DNA from: Eremomyces bilateralis CBS 781.70
Taxonomy: Eukaryota; Ascomycota; Dothideomycetes; Eremomycetales; Eremomycetaceae
Length of the DNA: 64,000 nucleotides
Direction of reading: 5' to 3'
Assembly: GCF_010015585.1 (NCBI RefSeq)
Contig: NW_022985083.1
Coordinates: 358,223-422,222, forward strand
Both the position numbers and the translations under genes were made by a program. Numbering within the stretch: the stretch's first letter is position 1; the number at the start of each line of letters is the position of its first letter. Shown in pieces: positions 56,927-64,000 of the stretch. The notes under the pieces were generated by a model that saw nothing but the letters and a program-made list of their open reading frames with translations, made no database searches and was not told the DNA's origin.

Positions 56927-57561
56927 TTTGAGAGATCTATGAGCGCCGGTTAGATGGAATGTGTTCTTGAATGCAGTGGAATTGCCGGGTAAGTGAGCGA
57001 CTTACTTGATTGAGAACTGGTAGAAGAACTAGAGAATCAATCGATTTAACCGTGAGCGACACGGAGACTGAGACTTAAAGTTCTAATGGGTTTGAAATAT
57101 CGGAAATCGTTGGCGTGTGATGTGGATGTCGAAGTTGCTCGAAAAATGGGTGGTGAATGTGTGCGCCAAGGGAACCAACTAACCGTGCCGGGTCTAGCGT
57201 ATTTTGTCTCGAATTATGGGCAAGGATGCCTGAGGAGCCTTACTACGTACGTACCTCCGTAGCGAGTAGTACAGGTTGAGCCTCAAGGCCCAAGGGTCAT
57301 TCGCCGCATCATATCAGACCAACCACTATTATCACATATCACCTCCGCGGCCACTTCCAACACTTCCATTTTCTTCTCATTTTTCATTTTCTTATGTGGG
57401 GCGTTTATTCGGGATGTCCGTAATGAATCGTCCACACTCCGTCTTCCTTATTCCTTCATGAATCGTCCTAGATCCTACGTTTGCATGCCTCGTGACCGCA
57501 TATCATTCCATGGACTCGCTTGGAGTTTTGCATAACATACACGACCGGAACGTAGGGCACA
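56927..57561. promoter_or_regulatory. Divergent promoter of RPP2 and SPT2
   Basis: 635 bp between start codons pointing apart. Contains tacgtacgtacc near 57245 and a pyrimidine-rich stretch (57330-57400) towards SPT2. Confidence 0.55.
56937..57005 (-). other. Leader intron in the 5' UTR of the P2 gene
   Basis: Donor GTAAGTCG, a CTAAC branch site (in CATCTAACCGG) and acceptor CTCATAG are all present in the leader, 69 nt long. Spliced leaders are common in fungal ribosomal protein genes. Confidence 0.7.
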
Positions 57562-58631
57562 ATGAGCGTGAGTCACTCTATCAGAGGTATATATATCCTG
57601 CTAACTGTAGCCGCCAGTATCTGTCCGAACTCCTCGGCGAGGGAGCCACTCGGCGAAAGCCCAAGGCACCCGTTGACAGCGATTCCAAGTCCGCCAAACC
57701 CGGTGCAAGCGAAACGGCACGATCCCTTTCCAGCGGTCTCAAAATCGATGCAACCACGACCGGTTCATCACAAAAACGCAAAGCCGGAAGCCAGCTAAAC
57801 ACCGCCGATGCCAAAATCTCAAAGAGATCCGAGAGTGCAACCCAACCGTATCTAGGGACTGCGAGGTCCACCGCTGAACCGGGTCCCCCATCCTTCTCTG
57901 CGAGACCAAGTACAAAGCCTCCCACAATCCCATCTACCAAAAATGGCAGCAAAGCCACCTCCGCCGGCTCCAGCTCCCCCCCACGCCCACCCATGTCACC
58001 CGCCCCCGGCCAGCCGCTCAGCCGCTATCAACAGCTCCTCGCGCGCGGCGCCGCGATGAAAGCGACCAGCAAGCCCGTCGGCTCGATTACCCACAAGCAG
58101 GCGGAGCGGCTCTCGAAGCGCGAGCGGTTGGCGCTGGAAGCGGAGGCGAAGCAGCGGAAGAAGTCGGGGGGGGTGGTTCCGGATAGCCGGAGGAAGGGCG
58201 CCACGCCAGATCGGGGGTCTGGCGTGGCTAAGGTCGAGAAGAAGGACTATGGATATAGTGGGACTATGCGGCCGAAGGCGGTGGAATCGGATTATAAAGG
58301 GACGATGGGCATGAAGAAAGGCTCGGACAGAGACGTGCCTCGGCGTGGGGTGGGAGGCAAGAGAGCTGATGCGGGTCCGGGCATGAAGAAGGGTCGCTAC
58401 GCCGGCTACACCTTTGAGTCCGAGTCTGACCTGGAGGATGACCTAGAGGACTCTGGTTTATCCGACATGGAGGCTGGTGCGTTCGAGATGGAGGAAGAAG
58501 AATTCCGGTCACTCCGTGCGGCGAGGAAGGAAGATGAGGAGGCGTTGAAAGAAGAGGAGGCGCACCAGCGGGAGAAATTGGAAAGACGGAGGAGACTCGA
58601 GGAGCTGGGAGCGAGGCGGCGAGGCAAGTGA
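57562..58631 (+). CDS. SPT2: SPT2-like chromatin protein, 339 aa
   Basis: Exon 1 is only ATGAGC (57562-57567). A 50-nt intron (GTGAGT, CTAAC branch, GCCAG acceptor) joins it to exon 2, 57618-58631, giving MSYLSELLGEGATRRKPK. The middle is Ser/Pro/Lys-rich. The C-terminal 90 residues contain GRYAGYTFESESDLEDDLED then SGLSDMEAG and a charged helix (EEEFRSLRAARKEDEEALKE), the SPT2 domain that binds H3-H4. Spt2 helps histone recycling during transcription. Upstream codons in the same frame (from 57492) lack a good start context, and CACAATGAGC is the better start. Confidence 0.85.
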
Positions 58632-58902
58632 GCGAGATTGGATACTCGTTTCCTTGGTCATCAGGATTATTCTCGCACGAATTTTATGAGCCCCTCAGCG
58701 TTCATGGATCGTTCGAATGGCTTGCCTCATGTGTGAGGTATCGCATTGTTATCGAAGCAATGGTTGCATTATTAGCGTTGCATTTTAGGCTGTTGCATAG
58801 CGCATTAGTATGTACACTGAACATTCAGAGTGTTTTGACTAGCCCATAGTCCATTTCGGCTGTTACACTTCATCCACGTCTGAACCAGCAAACCAGCCCC
58901 CA

Positions 58903-59445
58903 TCAATCAACCGTACTCGCCGGCCCTCCTCTCTGCCCTAGCACCCCCCCAACATCCACATGTTCCCTCTCCTCCCTCCTCTTCCGCCTTAACACCGCCT
59001 GTTCCGCCCTCTTCCTACATTCCCGTCAGCCTCATCCCTCCCTCCACACAACAAAACCAACTCACCTCTCTAAATCCCCCCCCACCTCCGGCCCCTCCCC
59101 CCCGGCCCCCTCCTTCTCTCCCACCTCCACCGCCTCCGCCACCTTCCCCTCCCCCTCCACCGCCATCTGCTCCCCGTCCAGCTCCCGATGTCTCCCCACG
59201 TCCTCCTCTGTCTTCCCCTGCGCTTCTTCGCCCGGGCCCGCGCCGCGGATGCCGCATGCCAGCGGGGTGGGGTGCGCGGCGTCTGGATTGGATTGCGCGC
59301 GGGGGATGCGCTGGTCGCCGAGGTGTGGTGGGGGGTGGTGGGAGTGGGAGAGGGCGGTGGCGCGCTCCGGGGGGGTTTTGGATATGGGGTTGGAGGGGGT
59401 TTCGTAGGCGGTGTGTTTAGGGGGTTGGGGGTGTTGGGTGGCCAT
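58903..59445 (-). CDS. Uncharacterised protein, 163 aa, 2 exons
   Basis: Exons 59066-59445 and 58903-59014 (492 nt). The start MATQHPQPPKHTAYE is preceded by no better ATG. The central part (SHSHHPPPHLGDQRIPRAQS then NPDAAHP and GEEAQGKTEEDVGRHRELDG) is protein-like, hydrophilic and without membrane segments. The C terminus after the intron reads REEREHVDVGGVLGQRGGPA. No cysteine pairs or catalytic motif are seen. From memory this resembles a hypothetical protein conserved in Aspergillus-type genomes, which I cannot confirm. The function is unknown. Confidence 0.7.
59327..59438 (+). other. G-rich tract with G-quadruplex potential
   Basis: The plus strand has four or more G runs separated by short loops at about 59330-59354 (gggggg, ggg, ggg, ggg) and further runs at 59369-59438. 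This is the template strand for the 5' end of the 163-aa protein gene. Confidence 0.55.
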
Positions 59446-60235
59446 GATTAAAGACTCAAAATGCAAGTAAGTGCCGATATGCAGCAATGAGATCTGATAT
59501 TGCGATTATAAGGTATCGGGAGAGATTAAGAGATTGCAGATTCGGTATGCCGGTTGCAATTGACTTGGAATATGGAATTGGGTTTGTTTTGAGTCTATTT
59601 CTACCGTATCAACTTTGGTTTTAAAAGATGGTCATGATGGTTCTTAAGCCGCTCGATGACGCAGAATGGGTGACGTCAAGGGACGAGACCACCATCCAAG
59701 GATCCAACTCTTAAGGTACCATATCGCTCTAACCACACACACTTTTGTATTTTAGCAAGGTATAGTCCAAGAGGGTTAATGTATCCTACCAGCAAAGACA
59801 AGTTCTAGTTGCTCAATTGTAGTCGGTTACCCGGTAGGAGCTGACTGACGGATCGCAGCCACAGCGTCCGCGATGTTCCTCTTCCTAGCCACCACTCCTC
59901 TACGCTTAAGGTAAGGCACGGGCATATCAAGTGGTTGAGCCCTTCAGAAGGCGTCCCGTATCACGGGTGAGACAAGCGGGATAACTTCCATATTGCCTGA
60001 CGAGGTTGTGCCTGTTTATCTTTTCAAGTTGAAATCGAGCCCATTCTCAAAGCCCTCTGAAGAAGACAAGGGGACGGCATCACAATCCGCAAAGTCCTTT
60101 GATTCAGATCCCTATTATGCATTAAGATCAGTCGAAATCCCATGAGTAGCCATAGTATGGCATCTCCCCAGGCGGATTCCCACTGCCATGGCTACGGGAA
60201 TACACAGGTATTCCATGTCCCATCCCGAGCGCACA
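59446..60235. other. Intergenic between two uncharacterised minus-strand genes
   Basis: 790 bp; no gene or tRNA seen. A short inverted repeat cccgtatcacggg lies at about 59956. Confidence 0.5.
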
Positions 60236-62094
60236 TCAACACCGATGGTCCGTCACTAACTCCTCAAAACCTCCTTTCCCAAATCCCTTCCCCCACGCCT
60301 TCCGCCCCATCTCCCTCTCCACCTCCTTTCCCATCTCCCTTTCCACCACCCACTCCCCCTTCCCCCTCGCCCCACACTCCGTAAGCTGCCACAACCGCCT
60401 TCTCCCCTGTCCCTCCGCAATCTCCCCCGCCACCCCCTCCGTCACCCCCCGCAACTCAATATCCTGCCGCGCAAGCGCGTGCACGTGGGCGAGCCCCTCC
60501 CCCAGCTTCTCGAGCCCTGCATCTACCATGCTGCCGAGTTCCTCGAGAGCGGGGAGGGGGATCGAGATGGAGTTGTACGAGGGGTGGTAGGTAGTGGGGT
60601 GGTGCGGGAGGGAGTGGGGGGCACTGGGGGTTCGAGGGCCGGTGGGGTTGATGAGGGTAGCGGTGGTGGGTTTGGGAGGTTCGTGGGCTTCGCGAGGGAG
60701 GTCGCAGTATTTGCAGAGCTCCGACTCGGGTATATCTGGCTCTTCGGGCGGGTGTGGTCCCGCCTGTGGTGCGAGGGCTGGAACCGTCGTGTCGGGCGTA
60801 TCCAGGCCTCGATTATACTCTCCTTCTTTCTCCGCCAAGATCGCCCGCTCACCTTCCTCAGCCGCCGCAGCCATCTCTTCTACCTGCTTCTGAAGGAGGT
60901 TTCTCGCCTGCTCTATAGATCTCCGCCAGTCGGATCGGTGATCGTAGGACAGGCCTGGTAAGGAGTGGGGTCGGGGGATGGATTGTGGTAGCAGTTGGGG
61001 AGCATACGTGTAGATCCCCAACGATTGAGGACCGCCCCAGCCTTTTGGAACATCTTTCTCTTGAACAGGGGATGCGTCCTTCTGAGTCGGCTGATCGCGG
61101 TTGGTGCCGCTTGCCACCAGGAGCGAGTCATCCATCGTCATGCGGCTTTCCAATGTGGTATTCGTCGATCGCCGACCGAATCCATTCATTGACCGTTTAG
61201 AATTCCCACGGTTCAACTTCTCCCCTACTGAAACACACATCAGCCTCATTCTCACAAGCAGCCCCACCTCACACCTCACCTACCCATCTTCCCCCTTCCC
61301 CTCACAAACTCCCAAACCCTCGCCACCACCCTCCGCCGCCCCTCCCTGCTCCTCTCCTCCTCCCGCACCCCATCCTCATCCCCAATCCACGTCCTCGCGC
61401 CCCTCATCTCCCCCTCCGCCAAACTCCTCTCCGCCATCGTATACCTCACCCAATCCCCCACCTCCCTTAACACCCTCAACGCCTTCAGCACCGTATCGCT
61501 CCCGACGTTTGCGAGCCGGCGCACGGCATTGATCTCGGTCTCCTGCGCAGAGCAGAGGTGGCGGAGCTCGTCGATTTCGGTGTGTAGGTGGTGGATGAGG
61601 TGGGCTTGGGTGGTGAGGAGGGCTTGGAGGGAGGTGGGAGGAGATGGGGAGGAGGCGGAGGCGGGAGGGCTGGGGGTGCGGATTGGTGGAGGAGGCTGCG
61701 CGGAGGGAACCGTTCGGGTATCGTCGTCGCCCTCCCGCCCATCACCCCCAACCGGCATCGACGACCGATCATACCGACGCAAAAACTCCTGGATTGCCGC
61801 GACGTCACCCGGCGATATCAGCCTCGGCGATGCAACCTTTACCTGTCGATGGTGTGCGTACCGCTGCGGGCGTTCGTCCGGGTGTTGCCGGGCGTCGAGG
61901 GCGGTGATGCGGTCGTGCGAAGGGACGGTGGTGGCGAAGGGGGGGGTGGCGTTGGGGTGTTGGGATGTCGGGTGGTGCGGTTGGGCGGGGGGTTGGTTGG
62001 CAGGGGGTTGCTGATGAGGTTTCATGATGGATGTACGTCGGCGAGAGCGCGAGATAGGGGGGTGCTCAGGTTGATTGTGGGTAGGAGAGGACAT
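60236..62094 (-). CDS. Uncharacterised protein, 600 aa, 2 exons
   Basis: Exons 61284-62094 and 60236-61227 (1803 nt), joined by a 56-nt intron (GTAGGT to TTTCAG). The N-terminal 170 residues are Pro/His/Gln-rich and disordered. A helical, probably coiled-coil region (LQALLTTQAHLIHHLHTEID, LRHLCSAQETEINAVRRLAN) follows at about 155-215, and a basic helix precedes the intron. After it comes a second helix SIEQARNLLQKQVEEMAAAA, then a short CKYCDLPREAHEPP motif, and a charged C terminus. No enzyme signature or signal peptide. The role is unknown; it looks like a scaffold or cytoskeletal adaptor, which is only a guess. Confidence 0.68.
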
Positions 62095-62577
62095 GTTCGG
62101 GCGTGGCGATGAGAACCGTAGTTAGTGAGGATCCAAACCATATTAGCATGCTTTTGCAGCAGAGGAACGATTATAAATGCGAAACGGCCACAAGTGAAGG
62201 TAGGTATGAGCAAGCGATCTCTGTTCCACGGACGAAAAACTCGATCACGTTAACAGCAAACGGTCACTGGCGATGAATCACGTATCAGAGGACACCTCGG
62301 GGGAAGCAGGAAAACGACTCAGATTTTAGTACACATGTCTAGAGAGCTACGCATCTTCACCAGCCATCAACCAAACAAGAAAGGAGAGCTGTATCGACAA
62401 TTGTGGTGAAAGGGAACTGGGACAATGGCACCGCAGTCCATGAGCACTCCCGTGGACTGACGGCGATGTCCACGCTGGCGCTTTGCTTGGAGAGGTGTTA
62501 AGGCATATTATACATTTCCTGAGGACCGTTAGTGGTGAGCACGAACTGGGGAATATAGCACGTACCTAATCTCACAC
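62095..62577. other. Intergenic: promoter of the 600-aa protein gene and ATP1 3' UTR
   Basis: 483 bp. The promoter side lies next to 62095 and the ATP1 3' UTR next to 62577, with a probable 3' UTR intron at 62519-62565. Confidence 0.6.
62519..62565 (-). other. Probable 3' UTR intron of ATP1
   Basis: Just 12 nt after the stop codon, GTACGTGC, a CTAAC branch site and CCTCAG are spaced as a 47-nt intron, the same size as coding introns in this window. Confidence 0.6.
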
Positions 62578-63064
62578 TCATAGGAAGCTCTTGGTGAAGG
62601 TGACGACGACATCCTTCAACTTGCCCTCCAACTCCTTGCTCAACGCACCCTCACGCTCAATCTGGGACAGCAGCTCGGACTCGTTGGCCTTCAAGTGGGC
62701 AATGAAGTCGGACTCCCACGTGAGAATCTTCGCAACCGGGACGTTGTCCAGGTGCCCGTTGACACCGGCGTAGATCAGCGGCACCATCTCGTTGACGGCC
62801 ATGGGCGAGTACTGCTTCTGCTTGAGGAGCTCGGTCAGACGCTCACCACGGCTCAGGGTCTGCTTGGTCGACGCATCCAGATCGGAACCGAACTGGGCGA
62901 AGGCAGCGACCTCACGGTACTGGGCCAAGAAGAGCTTCAGCGATCCGGCGACTTGCTTCATGGCCTTGAGCTGCGCGGCGGAGCCGACACGGGACACGGA
63001 CAGACCGACGTTGATGGCCGGGCGGATACCCTTGTAGAACAACTCGGCTTCCAAGAAGATCTGG

Positions 63065-63102
<38 letters not shown>

Positions 63103-64000
63103 AGACACGTCACCACCCTGGGTCTCGATGATGGGAAGCGCAGTGAGGGAACCACCACCGTGCTTATCGTTCATCTTGGCAGCACGCTCCAGAAGTCGGG
63201 AATGGAGGTAGAAAACGCTAGGATGGTCAGTACGGTGTTATCAGACGTGACGGGACAACTTACTCGCCGGGGTAAGCCTCACGACCCGGAGGACGACGGA
63301 GCAGCAGGGACATTTGACGGTACGCGACGGCCTGCTTGGACAGATCGTCGTAGATGATGACGGCGTGGCGGCCGTTGTCACGGAACCACTCACCCATGGA
63401 GCAACCGGTGAAAGGAGCGATGTACTGCAGAGGAGCGGCTTCGGAAGCGGTGGCCGCGACGATGATGGTGTACTTCATGGCATCGTTCTCCTCCAGGGTC
63501 TTGACGAGCTGGGCAACGGTGGACCGCTTCTGACCAACGGCGACGTACACGCAGTACAGCTTCTTGGTCTCATCGGAAGTGTCGTTCCATCGCTTCTGGT
63601 TCAGCATGGCATCGAGAGCGACGGCAGTCTTTCCGGTTTGACGATCACCGATGATCAACTCACGCTGTCCACGACCGATCGGCACCATGGCGTCGATGGC
63701 CTTCAGACCTGTCTGCACGGGCTGGTTGACGGAGTGACGAGGCAAGATACCGGGAGCCTTAAGCTGAGCACGGCGCTTCTCGGAGGTGTTGAGAGGACCT
63801 TTGCCGTCGATGGGGTTACCCAGAGCATCGACGACGCGGCCAAGAAGTTCCAGACCAACGGGGACATCGACCTTTGGATACGTTAATCACAATTTTCCCA
63901 TCATCATGGCGGCAAACATACAATCTCTCCGGTACGCTTGACGGTCTCGCCTTCCTTGACCAATCGATCGGAACCGAAAAGCACCACACCGACTTGGCCG
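62578..64000 (-). CDS. ATP1: Mitochondrial F1F0-ATP synthase alpha subunit (5' end outside window)
   Basis: Exons visible: 63922 onward to the right edge, 63264-63871 and 62578-63217. The translation includes [20 protein letters not shown], the P-loop [71 protein letters not shown], then [37 protein letters not shown] and the C terminus FTKSFL. The alpha subunit forms the non-catalytic nucleotide sites of the matrix-side F1 head. The N-terminal part with the mitochondrial presequence lies beyond 64000. The C-terminal region is complete. Confidence 0.97.

Noticed and set aside
59640-59960. Possible tRNA or other small RNA gene
   Set aside because: No B-box-like GGTTCGAATCC and no cloverleaf could be drawn; no tRNA was found anywhere in the window by eye.

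Overview
This 64 kb window is nuclear DNA of a filamentous ascomycete (Pezizomycotina). The evidence is short introns of about 45-70 nt with GTRNGT donors, CTRAC branch sites and YAG acceptors, dense genes on both strands, a HET-domain gene, and fungal single-copy genes (CWH43, NAB3, MSS4, PEX6, UTP6). Protein style suggests Eurotiomycetes, but that is an impression and not a test. A 781-base run of N (351-1131) is an assembly gap.

Layout. 1-3.6 kb: the 5' part of a HET-ankyrin protein on the minus strand, interrupted by the gap and running off the left edge. 4.1-9.3 kb: CWH43 (GPI-anchor lipid remodelling, 11 exons) divergent from COG5 (Golgi tethering). 10.3-12.5 kb: a metacaspase with one 508-nt intron. 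14.6-17.0 kb: a spastin/Sap1-type AAA ATPase. 17.9-21.8 kb: mitoferrin, UTP6 and a mitochondrial GGQ release-factor-like protein. 22.5-23.4 kb: a decayed gene. 25.3 kb: a small-protein gene with a long repetitive leader. 26.4-33.1 kb: NAB3-like RNA-binding protein and MSS4 PI4P 5-kinase. 33.9-36.3 kb: eIF2A. 36.3-40.4 kb: an unusually long divergent gap. 40.4-46.7 kb: a 2084-aa Sec7-PH Arf exchange factor. 47.3-52.0 kb: PEX6. 53.1-54.5 kb: a second decayed gene, possibly BTB type. 55.2-59.4 kb: ribosomal proteins uS19 (RPS15) and P2, SPT2, and a small conserved-looking protein. 60.2-62.1 kb: an uncharacterised 600-aa protein. 62.6-64 kb: the 3' part of the ATP synthase alpha subunit gene.

Most genes are housekeeping and do not form one pathway; the order is ordinary fungal packing with shared divergent promoters and tight convergent ends. 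I worked out splice junctions by hand. Every complete multi-exon model given here sums to a multiple of three and joins conserved residues, but none is transcript-verified. The accessory parts are the HET-ankyrin gene, the two pseudogenes and the long gene-poor stretches. The HET-ankyrin gene, with nearly identical 34-residue repeats, is the best candidate for a poorly described recognition system.
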